Source: Paraburkholderia sp. Ac-20340 (GTDB taxonomy: Bacteria; Pseudomonadota; Gammaproteobacteria; Burkholderiales; Burkholderiaceae). Taken from it: a stretch of 64,000 bases of DNA. This document shows, one piece after another, positions 52,718-61,769 of the stretch; position 1 is the stretch's first letter, and each line of letters begins with the position of its first letter. The notes beneath the pieces are model-generated. The model was not told the origin of the DNA, did no database searches, and saw only the letters and a list, made by a program, of their open reading frames with translations. Location of the stretch: positions 124,001 to 188,000 of the forward strand of contig NZ_JAAGPR010000002.1 in the NCBI RefSeq assembly GCF_017104965.1, read 5' to 3'. The position numbers and the translations under genes were made by a program.

Positions 52718-53800
52718 TTAGCTGCCGCTCTTTACGGCGTTCACGACACTCTGCCAATCGACAAACCGCTTATGCGGGGCTCCGCACCAGACCTTGACCG
52801 CCGTAGCGCCGGCATCAGGATCTACGCAACTCGCGCCCGAGAATACCGGTCCTGCCTCGCAGGTGCTCCACTGATGCCGCGAATACTCCCCTTCGCCGGC
52901 CCGCGACCTGACCTGGTCGAAATTCACTTTCGAGTGCGCAAAATCGATGTGCTTCTTTTCACCCAATGCATAAGGCTTGATAAAGTCGACCGCGCGCCGT
53001 AGAGACGCCCCCGACGGTGCCTGATAGTCGTACCAGTCATGATGACGTTGATGTGCAACGCACGCGAGCGTCAGTAATGGTTCGACGCTATACAAGTTGT
53101 AATGCATCGCATCTCTAAGCTGAAAATCCGTGCTCTCACCATCGGGCAGGAAACTGCGATCCATCTGAACCTTGAATCCTTCCGTTACCTGCCTCCACAA
53201 TGCGTCGTCATCCAGTGTCGTCGCTATCAGCCCGACTATCTTCAGCCGATGGCTTTGCCAGTTTTCCGTGCGATGTCGGGGATCGTTCCAAAGCGTGATT
53301 GCCTGATCCCTTAGCCAGCCATCGACAGTGACCCTATCCGTGGGAGTGAATCGCTGACGCAATACGTCATAGCCGACAATCAAGGGTTCCAGCTTGGTTT
53401 CGTTGATGGGGTCGCCATCAGGCCGGTTCACCCTCGCCCACGCCAGAATGAATTGAGTGCCTTTGTCCGCGAATCTGGCGTCCTGACTCACCAGCCACAC
53501 CCACGCCAACGCAGAGATCTTCTGCATGTCTTTGAGGGCGCTATCCGATCGGATCTTGTCCGGGTCCGAGTCGAGTCTGCCTTCTCCAACGAGCACAGGA
53601 ACCGGCTTTGGATCATCACTGAGCGCGCCGACAGCCATCCTTTTTTGCTGCTCGTATAGAGCCGTTGCTTCGGAATCCTGCTTTATCAACGATCGCAGCG
53701 AAGAAACCTGGTCTGGCTCGAGGCTCACCGGTCCTGCCCACGCTGGCGACAACGCCAAAGCGTAGCTACACAATAACCATCGCATTGCGCGAACCCTCAT
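52718..53800 (-). CDS. Alginate-lyase-like (PL5-type) secreted protein
   Basis: A 360-residue secreted protein. The signal peptide ends at AWA|G (residue 22). A helical domain follows that resembles the alginate lyase family: ALAWVWLVSQDARFADKGTQFILAWA, then RTENWQSHRLKIVGLIAT and RDAMHYNLYSVEPLLTLACVAHQR, the blocks expected to hold the catalytic Asn/His and Tyr. PL5 enzymes cut uronate polymers by beta-elimination in the periplasm. In this locus it may trim or clear misplaced capsule polymer containing uronic acids. The start at 53800 follows GGGAGG; the longer frame to 53857 is rejected. Activity on alginate itself is not implied. Confidence 0.8.
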   Translation of the reverse strand: MRVRAMRWLLCSYALALSPAWAGPVSLEPDQVSSLRSLIKQDSEATALYEQQKRMAVGALSDDPKPVPVLVGEGRLDSDPDKIRSDSALKDMQKISALAWVWLVSQDARFADKGTQFILAWARVNRPDGDPINETKLEPLIVGYDVLRQRFTPTDRVTVDGWLRDQAITLWNDPRHRTENWQSHRLKIVGLIATTLDDDALWRQVTEGFKVQMDRSFLPDGESTDFQLRDAMHYNLYSVEPLLTLACVAHQRHHDWYDYQAPSGASLRRAVDFIKPYALGEKKHIDFAHSKVNFDQVRSRAGEGEYSRHQWSTCEAGPVFSGASCVDPDAGATAVKVWCGAPHKRFVDWQSVVNAVKSGS

Positions 53801-53902
53801 TCCAACCTCCCTTTCAACTCGTTTTCGTAGCAAAGCATGTCGGCTCCCAACCTGCATGCCGATCCGAATGGGTCCAGCAATCTATGACTTCGATAATCGA
53901 TT

Positions 53903-54532
53903 TCAAGAGTCGACGGAGTAGTTGTCGATATAGGTGCGACTCCAGCCGCAATTACGCTTGAGGATCTTTGCCGGTACGCCAGCAATGACCACGTTCTCTT
54001 CCTCGAACCTCGACGCCACCAAAGCGCGTGTCCCCACGATCGTTCGGTTAGCAACTACGCTGCCCTTCATGAAAAGGGCTTCCGAGCCAATCCAGCAGTC
54101 GTCGCCAATGACGATTGGTCTGGACTTGTTAAGGATTTCGCCCGAATCGAGATCGAACATCACATGCCCGTCAGTCACACGGAAGACGACATTCGAACTC
54201 AGCATGCAACCGCGCCCAATCTCAATGTGGAGATGACTTTCGTTTGCCATCGCAAACCGCGCACTCTCGATCGATGTTCCAGACTTGATCGAAAGACTCT
54301 TGTTTACGCCGACGCCGGACATATCAACGGTCGTGTTGATCAGGCCGCGCTTGTGAGTCGGCTCAATGCAGATTCTGCTGTTTTTTCCGACGATAAACTT
54401 GCAGTTTCTGAACAATGCGCCTTCGTGGACGAGTACTTCCGAACCACTCGCCCGAAAGTCGACTAGCAGCCCTTCGATGGTCGGGTTTTCGACAATCGAG
54501 CCATCCGACTTCTGTAATCTGAAAATATTCAT
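53903..54532 (-). CDS. Left-handed beta-helix acyltransferase (hexapeptide family)
   Basis: A 209-residue protein with hexapeptide-repeat character throughout, from FRNCKFIVGKNSRICIEP and LSIKSGTSIESARFAM to IVIGDDCWIGSEALFMKGSVVANRTIVGTRALVAS. It ends in ENVVIAGVPAKILKRNCGW, the standard end of XAT-type O-acetyltransferases. Such enzymes transfer acetyl or other acyl groups to sugars, often on capsules. The gene is unlinked by overlap to its neighbours but on the same strand. Confidence 0.85.
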   Translation of the reverse strand: MNIFRLQKSDGSIVENPTIEGLLVDFRASGSEVLVHEGALFRNCKFIVGKNSRICIEPTHKRGLINTTVDMSGVGVNKSLSIKSGTSIESARFAMANESHLHIEIGRGCMLSSNVVFRVTDGHVMFDLDSGEILNKSRPIVIGDDCWIGSEALFMKGSVVANRTIVGTRALVASRFEEENVVIAGVPAKILKRNCGWSRTYIDNYSVDS

Positions 54533-54596
54533 ATAGACAAGACTTGCTCAAGCACCGAAGCGCTGCTCTGATCTTCCAGGTATCTAAATCGTTCGC

Positions 54597-55694
54597 TTAT
54601 GCCATGGACCGGAACTTGGCAAACGCCGAGCCAATCACCTGATGCATGTCGTAATACTTGTACTCGGAAAGGCGACCACCAAACACCACCTTGCTCTCCT
54701 GCTCTGCCAGTTCACGATACTTTGCATAGCGCTCGGTATTTTCCTCGTCACCGACCGGGTAATACGGGACCTTCCCGTTGGTCCATGCCGCGGGAATCTC
54801 TCTCGTCACGACCGTCTTCGGGCTCTTGTTGCCCGGCGTGAAGTGCTTATGCTCGATTACGCGGGTCCATGGCACGTTGGAGTCGCCGTAATTGACAACG
54901 GCATTACCTTGATAGTTGTCGGTGTCTTCTACCCACGTTTCGAAGTCCAAGGTCCGATACTCAAGCTCACCAAACTGGCAATCGAAATAGTCGTCAATCT
55001 TCCCCGTGAACACGACGGTCTTCGCTTTCGCGTTCCATGCTTCGCGGTCGGCGAGGTAATCCACCCCAAGTTTCACATCGATACCATCCAGCATATTCGC
55101 GAACATGGCCGTATAACCATCTTCTGGAACGCCCTGATACTTGTCGTTGAAGTAGTTGTTATCCCACGTCAGCCGAACCGGAAGGCGCTTGATGATCGAG
55201 GCAGGTAGATCCTTCGGATCGCGCTGCCACTGTTTTGCCGTATAGCCGCGAATCAGCTTTTCGTAAATATCGGTTCCCACTTGCGAGAGCGCCTGTTCCT
55301 CCAGATTGCGCGGCTCACGGCCTTGCAAGTCGAGTTTCTGCGACGCGATCTTCGCCGTTGCTTCCTGCGGCGTTGTCACGCCCCACATGTGATTGAACGT
55401 GTACATGTTGAACGGCAACGAAAAAACCTTGCCATCCGAGATCGAAATCGGCTGATTTCTGAAATTATTGAATCTGGCAAATCGGTTCACAAATGCCCAG
55501 ATCTTTTCATCGTTGCAGTGAAAGATATGGGGGCCGAAAACGTGGATGTGAATTCCTTCACGCTCCTCCGTATGGCAATTACCCGCAATATGCTCACGCT
55601 TGTCAATGACGAGACAGGTCTTGCCTTCATCGGCTGCCAGACGTGCAAAGGTAGCGCCAAACATACCGGCGCCGACGATCAGATAGTCATACAT
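54597..55694 (-). CDS. glf: UDP-galactopyranose mutase
   Basis: Glf is an FAD enzyme that converts UDP-galactopyranose to UDP-galactofuranose. The 365-residue product starts YDYLIVGAGMFGATFARLAADEGKTCLVIDKREHIAGNC (the FAD fold) and has HVFGPHIFHC, FNMYTFNHMWG, and the YTAKQWQRDP motif, all standard. The C-terminal EYKYYDMHQVIGSAFAKF is the family end. It overlaps the end of the tandem GT2 gene by eight bases. It implies galactofuranose in the polymer made here. Confidence 0.97.
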   Translation of the reverse strand: MYDYLIVGAGMFGATFARLAADEGKTCLVIDKREHIAGNCHTEEREGIHIHVFGPHIFHCNDEKIWAFVNRFARFNNFRNQPISISDGKVFSLPFNMYTFNHMWGVTTPQEATAKIASQKLDLQGREPRNLEEQALSQVGTDIYEKLIRGYTAKQWQRDPKDLPASIIKRLPVRLTWDNNYFNDKYQGVPEDGYTAMFANMLDGIDVKLGVDYLADREAWNAKAKTVVFTGKIDDYFDCQFGELEYRTLDFETWVEDTDNYQGNAVVNYGDSNVPWTRVIEHKHFTPGNKSPKTVVTREIPAAWTNGKVPYYPVGDEENTERYAKYRELAEQESKVVFGGRLSEYKYYDMHQVIGSAFAKFRSMA

Positions 55695-57744
55695 TGTGGG
55701 CTTCCTCTTCCTGCTGACTTGCCAGCAAATCCAAAAATTTCGTTTTTCTCGCTTCGTATTGCGGCTGGAGTTCTTCAGGAACCCGATCCTTTACCCAGCC
55801 AACGAGATTTCTCGCGAAATCACTCCATACATCGATCAGATAGATCCCGTTCGGATGCTCGACGATACGGTTATGCGTAGACTCAAGTGCATCAAATGCG
55901 GTTAAACGCCGATGGTCGGAAACGTTCGTGATCTGCGATCGCTCTTCGAACTTGCGGTGCGTGCACACTTCGTCCTCACCGAAGCCAATCTGGCTCGCAG
56001 CTAACAGGCTTTCCCAGTGGAAGGCGATGTCGTTGTGAACCACCGTCGCGCCGAAAAAGATATTGGCATCGTGGAGCAGTTCGGTCTTGATAATACGATT
56101 CCACGGATAATTGATTAGCGTCGCCGCGAAACGACGTAGTTCATCGTTGCCTTTCGCTTGCCGGAAGCTGTCCCACAACGCCTTGTCCGCATTGAACATA
56201 TCGCGAACCTGCTTCTTTTCATGGAACTCGATCTTGTACTTCATGAAGTACAAATCATTGTCGTGCCGCTTCGCATCGGTCACAGCCTTACCTAACGCGA
56301 CACCATCGACCACATCGTCCGCGTCAAGGAAGAATGTATACAGCCCTGTGCAAAGCGGAATGACGGCATTGCGCGCGCGGCCCGCCCCGCGATTCTTCTG
56401 CGCAAAGAAATGCAGATTCGAGTGTTTCGCTTCGAGCGAACGACAGATCTCTGCCGTCCGATCCTGCGAACCGTCGTCGATAACGAGAACGTTGGTCGTA
56501 ATACCCGGCACGTTCACTACGCAGTTGATCGTTTCTTCGACGAAGGCTTCGCAGTTATAGGTCGGAATGACAACCGTCAAATCGTGCTGCGCGTAGCCGT
56601 CGGCAAACTCCTGAATACGTTTATCGAAGCTTTGGCGAAGATTCTTCGACGGCAACTTCTTCTGATATTTCGAAACAATCTGTGCAATCCGCTTGCCGAT
56701 GATTGCCTTGACCTCGTCGCGTTCCTGACGCTGGGAGATCCAGCTACTGCGATAACAATAGTCGTAATACTCGTCGACGACCTGCTGGTCGTTCGGCAAA
56801 TCGAGGTGACTACTCAGAAAGCGGCCAATCGTGTTGACGTGGCTGCACATTGCAGCAAGCTTGTAATCGGCCGCTCCCATCGTCTGGCCTTCACGTGCCA
56901 TACGATGGTAGCTGACGATATCGTCGAGCTTGACCAGTTTCCCGTGCGACGCGAGCACGAACCAGTGCAGCGGATTATCTTCATAGAAATAATCGCCTTC
57001 CGGGAAAGCAATCTGATTGCTTTCGAGAAACGCACGCCGATATAGCTTACGCCATGGCACAGGCGAAGCACGGAACACTTCGGGGCATGACCTGGCAGTA
57101 AAGACCTCATCAGCCGGAATTTTTTCGAAGGTCTGCAAATCGTAGGCTTCGGAGTAGAAGCGACTATGCTCGACGAACGTCCGAAAACCGCCGATAACGA
57201 TATCTGCCTGATGCCGCTCCGCAGCGGCCACCATCTTCTCAAACGCGTTTTCAGAGATCCAGTCGTCGCTATCGACGAAACCGATGTACGTACCCGTTGC
57301 TGCCTTGATACCGATATTGCTGGGAATGCCCGCGCCGCCAAGCGTGTTGTGTCCCAGGTGGATCACGCGAATCCGGCTATCGAGCTCTGCATGCATCCGG
57401 ATGATCTCTCTACCATTATCCGTGGATGCATCGTCGACAATGATCAACTCAAAGTTCTTATAGGTCTGGTAGCGAACTGAAAGTATGCACGCGTCAAGAA
57501 ACGGTCCTACATTGAAGACCGGCATGACGATTGAGATCTTGGGGCCGAGACGAGACACCTCGCGATGCGTGTCACGCATTTGCGAAAAGGTCTGAAAATT
57601 CGGCTCCAGCTTCTTCTCGGCCAAGGCAATATTGAATTCAGCGAATTGATACAGCGGGTCGCTTTTCTCGATTTTTCTGTACTCCTTGATCGCGCCAGCA
57701 AGATCGCCGGAACGCATCAAGTCGTTTCCCTGCTTGATACCCAT
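55687..57744 (-). CDS. Tandem GT2 glycosyltransferase with short N-terminal TPR-like segment
   Basis: A 685-residue protein with two GT2 domains. Residues ~5-50 (QGNDLMRSGDLAGAIKEYRKIEKSDPLYQF) look like one and a half TPR helices. The first GT-A domain runs from ISIVMPVFNVGPFLDACILS (residue ~70) with DSDD (~158). The second runs from DLTVVIPTYNCEAFVEETI (~390) with VIDDGSQDR and DADD (~474). Two active sites in one chain suggest alternate addition of two sugars, as in bifunctional capsule polymerases. The start is ATG 57744 (GTG 57747 is possible). Its end overlaps glf by eight bases. Confidence 0.88.
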   Translation of the reverse strand: MGIKQGNDLMRSGDLAGAIKEYRKIEKSDPLYQFAEFNIALAEKKLEPNFQTFSQMRDTHREVSRLGPKISIVMPVFNVGPFLDACILSVRYQTYKNFELIIVDDASTDNGREIIRMHAELDSRIRVIHLGHNTLGGAGIPSNIGIKAATGTYIGFVDSDDWISENAFEKMVAAAERHQADIVIGGFRTFVEHSRFYSEAYDLQTFEKIPADEVFTARSCPEVFRASPVPWRKLYRRAFLESNQIAFPEGDYFYEDNPLHWFVLASHGKLVKLDDIVSYHRMAREGQTMGAADYKLAAMCSHVNTIGRFLSSHLDLPNDQQVVDEYYDYCYRSSWISQRQERDEVKAIIGKRIAQIVSKYQKKLPSKNLRQSFDKRIQEFADGYAQHDLTVVIPTYNCEAFVEETINCVVNVPGITTNVLVIDDGSQDRTAEICRSLEAKHSNLHFFAQKNRGAGRARNAVIPLCTGLYTFFLDADDVVDGVALGKAVTDAKRHDNDLYFMKYKIEFHEKKQVRDMFNADKALWDSFRQAKGNDELRRFAATLINYPWNRIIKTELLHDANIFFGATVVHNDIAFHWESLLAASQIGFGEDEVCTHRKFEERSQITNVSDHRRLTAFDALESTHNRIVEHPNGIYLIDVWSDFARNLVGWVKDRVPEELQPQYEARKTKFLDLLASQQEEEAHNV

Positions 57745-57850
57745 CACCCACCCCGTTAAAACAGATTTCGCGGCATTTTCGAATTAATACCGCCTCGACA
57801 ACGCGAGCTTTACCCTAGCCATTTTGCGGATCTCGCGAATTGAATTTTCG

Positions 57851-60505
57851 TCAAGAATCGAGCACGTCACCCGTCAACTCATTGAGCTTCATCTTGAGTT
57901 CGTTTAACTCTCTAACCAGCTTGAGCGGATGCGCATTCGCAAATTTTTCGCTCATATACGCGATATTCGCCCGTCTGAGTAAAGGAGAATCACTCATCCA
58001 CTCTTCCTTCTGCTCGTAAATTCTCAGCACTCGATAGCCGCATTCCTGAAGGAATCGATCGATGTCTGCAAAATAGGTCTGTTGCGTCCCGGTGCGGTTG
58101 AAACCCACTTCTATATAGAGAATGTCGACACTTTGGGTCACCAGCAGTTGACGCGCGCTTGACAGCACGTCCATCTCTTTCCCTTCGACATCGATCTTCA
58201 GCAGATTGATCTTGCCATCGGTAAAGATCGAAGACTGGCTGTCGAGGCTCACGCAATGAGCGGTGAAAACGTCTCCGGGGCCGCTGCCAGCCTGGACGTC
58301 GTCAGATAGCACCTTCGTCATGCTCTTTGCCGGAACGAATCGATGCACGTTGCCCGATTCGCCGATGGCGAGATTGTAGGTGTGCACCGCTGGACTATTC
58401 GTGCCTTCAACCTTCCCCGTCAGTTGCGCGTAGCTATGCGGATTCGGCTCGAAAAGATGTGCTTCATGAATACGGAATTTCGTAACCGAACGCTTGATCT
58501 TCAGGAACACGTCACCAACGTAGGCACCCACGTCGACATAAATGATCGCCCGTCCGTTGAAAAACGTTTCCAGATCGCCGATGAGGTCGTCGATATCCGC
58601 GTCGCCATTGTTGCTACGCGTGCCTGCGGCCTTTCTCTGCTTTTCGAGAACGGAGTTCTCATGCTCGAGCCTCGACTTCACCTGCTTCAACGTCTCAAGT
58701 TCACGACCGCGCTCCTCTGCAACGCGCTTATGACCATCACGCCACTCGGTCAGGGCCTTTTTTTCCTGCTCGAGCTTTGCACTCGCCAGCTTCAACGTTT
58801 CGATTTCCTGTCCACGTTCTTCGGCGACTCGCTTGTGGCCATCGCGCCACACCGTCAACGCCTGCTTGTCGCCCTCAAGCTTGAGCTTCGCTTCTTTCAG
58901 GACTTCGAGTTGCTGACGACGCTCTTCCAGTGCCTTCGATTGCGCCTCAAAGCTGCCCGTCAAGGTCTGCTTCTCTTGCTCCAGCCGGACTCGTACGCGC
59001 TCCAGTGATTCGACTTCCTGCACGCGCTGAGCAACAACACCGCTTTGTACTTCGTGCCTGATCGCCAGCGACTGCTTCTCCTGCTCGAGTTGTGCTTTCG
59101 ACTGGAGCAATACCTCGAATTCCCGATTACGTTCGCCCGCAAGTCGGATTTCCACTTCGAGTTTGACCGCGAGAGCCTGCTTCTCCTGCTCAAGCAATGC
59201 CAACTCTTGCCGATGTGTCGTTAATTCTCGCTCGCGCTCTTCAGCGATCCGACGATCGGCTTCAGCGGTGCGCGTTTGCGCCTCAAGTTGCACATTCGCG
59301 AGCGACAAGCGTTCATGCTCAACAAAAGCATTCTCCAGCTCATTCTGGGCCTGTTGGAGCGTCGTCAACAGCAATTCACTCTCGCCGTCTTTTTGCGTCA
59401 ACGCACCGATTGCTTCGTGCAGCTTCTTCTCGCAGCCATCGAGCTTTTCCGCCACCGCATCCGCTTCGCTTCTCAGTTGCGCAGTGTCTTGCCTGAGCGA
59501 TTGGTTCTCGCGCGCGGATTTGCTCAGATCTTTCGTTTGCGACTCCAATCGAACCGCAAGGGCCGCTCTATCGAGCTCAAGTTTTGCATGCGCTTGTGCG
59601 AGTGCTTCGATTTGCTGCGCACGCTCGATCGCGCGCTTCGATTCCCGGTCGCGATCGTCGATAAGGCTATTCAGTCGCTTGTCCGCGGCGGCTCGCCGCT
59701 CGACCACGGCGGTCTGCGCCCTGGCAAGGCTTTGGCGCGCGAGTTTCGCTTCGGCGCGCAGCTGGCGCGCCTGGCGTGCCTCTGAATCGCTGAATTGCGT
59801 TTCGGATGGCAGAACATCGAGCGTCGCTTCGGCCTCAATGGCCTGACCTGCCTCATGAAGCCGAAAGGCAAGCCACTTCAGGCGGTATGCCTGCGGATCG
59901 AGCGCGTAAGCCCGCCGTGAAGCTTCTGCTGCACTCGCACGATCGTCGCCCATCAATTGACGGGCCAAGGCTGTATAGGCCGTCGCTTTCATGGCAGGCG
60001 AAACTGCTGTGCCGTCCAGAAGCTTCTCGACAGCGGCGAACCCAGCTGCGCGAAATCTAGCGACGACTTCGCCGAAATCCTTGCCGCCCAGTTCACGAGG
60101 TGGCGTTTTCCGGCTCGATTGCCGCCAGATCTTGAGCAGTTGGCCGGGAACGGACAGCAAGGTGCGCGGCGCATCTGCACCATCAATCAGGATATTGCCG
60201 AGGCGCGCGTTCAACGCATGACCGGTCGCCAATCTGTGGACATCGCGCTGCACATCGACGAGCGCCTGCAGGCGCTGATTCTCCGCATGGATTTCCGGCA
60301 GCTCATCGGCAACCCAATCGCTTCCGTATGAATCAGCAACTCGCGAAACGCTCGGACCATGATGTCTGGATTCTGGATTGCGCGAATAGCTGCGCTCCAG
60401 TTCTTCCTGGGCGCGATGCAACTGCGCGAGCAGCAGGTCATTTTCCTGGCGCAGCGCTGAGATTCCAGATTCAATGACTTCCGTGTTGCCGGTTTCTTTA
60501 GACAT
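57851..60505 (-). CDS. FkbM-family methyltransferase with long repeat-containing coiled coil
   Basis: An 884-residue multi-domain protein. Residues ~1-75 hold a short coiled coil. Residues ~175-235 are TPR-like (ARQLMGDDRASAAEASRRAYALDP). A long coiled coil runs from ~240 to ~625, and within it residues 438-612 are five 35-residue tandem repeats beginning LEQEK and carrying a central ERxxExExL. The C-terminal domain (~650-830) is an FkbM methyltransferase with IYVDVGAYVGDVF (motif I), HLFEPNPHSY and NLLKIDVEGKEMDVLSSA. The ATG at 60505 follows GGGGAAG and overlaps the wecC stop by eight bases. A membrane anchor is absent. A capping or chain-length role for the surface polysaccharide is proposed, by analogy with WbdD. 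Confidence 0.85.
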   Translation of the reverse strand: MSKETGNTEVIESGISALRQENDLLLAQLHRAQEELERSYSRNPESRHHGPSVSRVADSYGSDWVADELPEIHAENQRLQALVDVQRDVHRLATGHALNARLGNILIDGADAPRTLLSVPGQLLKIWRQSSRKTPPRELGGKDFGEVVARFRAAGFAAVEKLLDGTAVSPAMKATAYTALARQLMGDDRASAAEASRRAYALDPQAYRLKWLAFRLHEAGQAIEAEATLDVLPSETQFSDSEARQARQLRAEAKLARQSLARAQTAVVERRAAADKRLNSLIDDRDRESKRAIERAQQIEALAQAHAKLELDRAALAVRLESQTKDLSKSARENQSLRQDTAQLRSEADAVAEKLDGCEKKLHEAIGALTQKDGESELLLTTLQQAQNELENAFVEHERLSLANVQLEAQTRTAEADRRIAEERERELTTHRQELALLEQEKQALAVKLEVEIRLAGERNREFEVLLQSKAQLEQEKQSLAIRHEVQSGVVAQRVQEVESLERVRVRLEQEKQTLTGSFEAQSKALEERRQQLEVLKEAKLKLEGDKQALTVWRDGHKRVAEERGQEIETLKLASAKLEQEKKALTEWRDGHKRVAEERGRELETLKQVKSRLEHENSVLEKQRKAAGTRSNNGDADIDDLIGDLETFFNGRAIIYVDVGAYVGDVFLKIKRSVTKFRIHEAHLFEPNPHSYAQLTGKVEGTNSPAVHTYNLAIGESGNVHRFVPAKSMTKVLSDDVQAGSGPGDVFTAHCVSLDSQSSIFTDGKINLLKIDVEGKEMDVLSSARQLLVTQSVDILYIEVGFNRTGTQQTYFADIDRFLQECGYRVLRIYEQKEEWMSDSPLLRRANIAYMSEKFANAHPLKLVRELNELKMKLNELTGDVLDS
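58670..59194 (-). repeat. Five in-frame 105-bp repeats in the FkbM gene
   Basis: Five direct repeats of exactly 105 bp (35 codons, five heptads) lie head to tail in the coding strand. Repeats four and five (58670-58879) are almost identical in protein: both contain WRDGHKRVAEERG followed by ETLK. Repeats one to three are more diverged but keep LEQEKQ at their start. A sixth, weaker copy with RRIAEERERELTTHRQELA precedes them at about 59195-59300. Confidence 0.9.
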
Positions 60506-61769
60506 GCTTCTTCCCCCACACACCGCGGGTATCGATAATTCTCTGGTCGCTATTGTTTTTGAAGGACATAAGCTTGAATTGCGCATGGTCGACCAGCAGG
60601 ACCAGAATGCTCGCTCGCTCGACTGCGACGCCCGTATCCATCTGCCTGACCCGTAAATCGATCAGTGTCTCCGGGAGACTTTCCAGGTTAGGCTCGACCG
60701 CAAAGATCTTGCCGGGATGGCGCTCGGCCAGCTTTTGCACAATGTGCAGCGCAGGACTTTCGCGCAAATCGTCGATATCCGGCTTGAACGTCAATCCAAA
60801 ACACGCGATGCTGATATCGCTTGCGGTCAATCCCAGTTTTTGCAAATCGGCGATAGCCTGATCCACTTTCCGAAGCACCCATTCGGGCTTCGAATCGTTG
60901 ACGACACGCGCGGTTGCAATCAGTTTTGCGGAATCCGGTGCACTATCAACGATGAACCAGGGATCGACGGCGATACAGTGACCGCCCACACCACAGCCCG
61001 GTTGCAGGATGTTCACACGCGGATGCCGGTTAGCGAGACGAATCAGTTCCCAGACGTCGATGCCCTGCTCGTCGCAGATCATGGAAAGTTCGTTCGCGAA
61101 CGCAATATTGGTATCGCGAAAGCTGTTTTCAGCCAGCTTGCACATTTCGGCCGCACGCACTGCAGTGACGACGCACTCGCCCTTTACGAATGATTGATAA
61201 AGCCGCACAGCCGCTTCTGAGCATTTGGATGTCATGCCACCGATCACGCGATCATTTTCTACCAGCTCGTGCACGATCCGGCCAGGCAGAACGCGCTCGG
61301 GACAATAGGCGATGCGAATGTCCGATGCTTCACCAGCGTGTTGAGGGAAGGTCAGATCCGGCCGCATCTCTGCCAGCCACGCCGCTAGTCGCTCAGTAGT
61401 ACCAACAGGTGAAGTTGACTCCAGTATCACCAGATTGCCTTTCGCCAGCACCGGGGCGATCGACTTCGCGGCCGCTTCGATACAACTCAGATCGGGCTTC
61501 TTTTCGTCCGTCAATGGTGTCGGAACGGCTATGACGAACACGTCTGCGGGTTCTGTCTGCATCGTCGCACGCAGATAGCCAGCACCTACAGCCGCTCGAA
61601 CCAGAATATCCAGTTCGGGTTCGACAATATGAATATTCCCTTGATTGATTGTGTCGACGACGTACGCAGAGACGTCCACGCCAATCACCCGCATCTTCCT
61701 CGATGCGAATAGTGTTGCCGTCGGCAAACCAATGTAGCCGAGCCCGATGATCGAAATCGTGTTCAACAT
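60498..61769 (-). CDS. wecC: UDP-N-acetyl-D-mannosamine dehydrogenase
   Basis: WecC oxidises UDP-ManNAc to UDP-ManNAcA with NAD. The 423-residue protein shows ISIIGLGYIGLPTATLFA at the N-terminus, ESTSPVGTTERLA, YCPERVLPGRIVHELVENDRVIGGM (the PERVLPG block of nucleotide 2-acetamido-sugar dehydrogenases), and catalytic C265 in PGCGVGGHCIAVDPWF. These separate it from glucose-type Ugd. It overlaps wecB by seven bases and the FkbM gene by eight. A second, short-type dehydrogenase (ugd) is present in the same locus. Confidence 0.94.
   Translation of the reverse strand: MLNTISIIGLGYIGLPTATLFASRKMRVIGVDVSAYVVDTINQGNIHIVEPELDILVRAAVGAGYLRATMQTEPADVFVIAVPTPLTDEKKPDLSCIEAAAKSIAPVLAKGNLVILESTSPVGTTERLAAWLAEMRPDLTFPQHAGEASDIRIAYCPERVLPGRIVHELVENDRVIGGMTSKCSEAAVRLYQSFVKGECVVTAVRAAEMCKLAENSFRDTNIAFANELSMICDEQGIDVWELIRLANRHPRVNILQPGCGVGGHCIAVDPWFIVDSAPDSAKLIATARVVNDSKPEWVLRKVDQAIADLQKLGLTASDISIACFGLTFKPDIDDLRESPALHIVQKLAERHPGKIFAVEPNLESLPETLIDLRVRQMDTGVAVERASILVLLVDHAQFKLMSFKNNSDQRIIDTRGVWGKKHV

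Noticed and set aside
60498..61769. Second dehydrogenase as another UDP-glucose dehydrogenase
   Set aside because: The PERVLPG block and the overlap with wecB fit UDP-ManNAc dehydrogenase.
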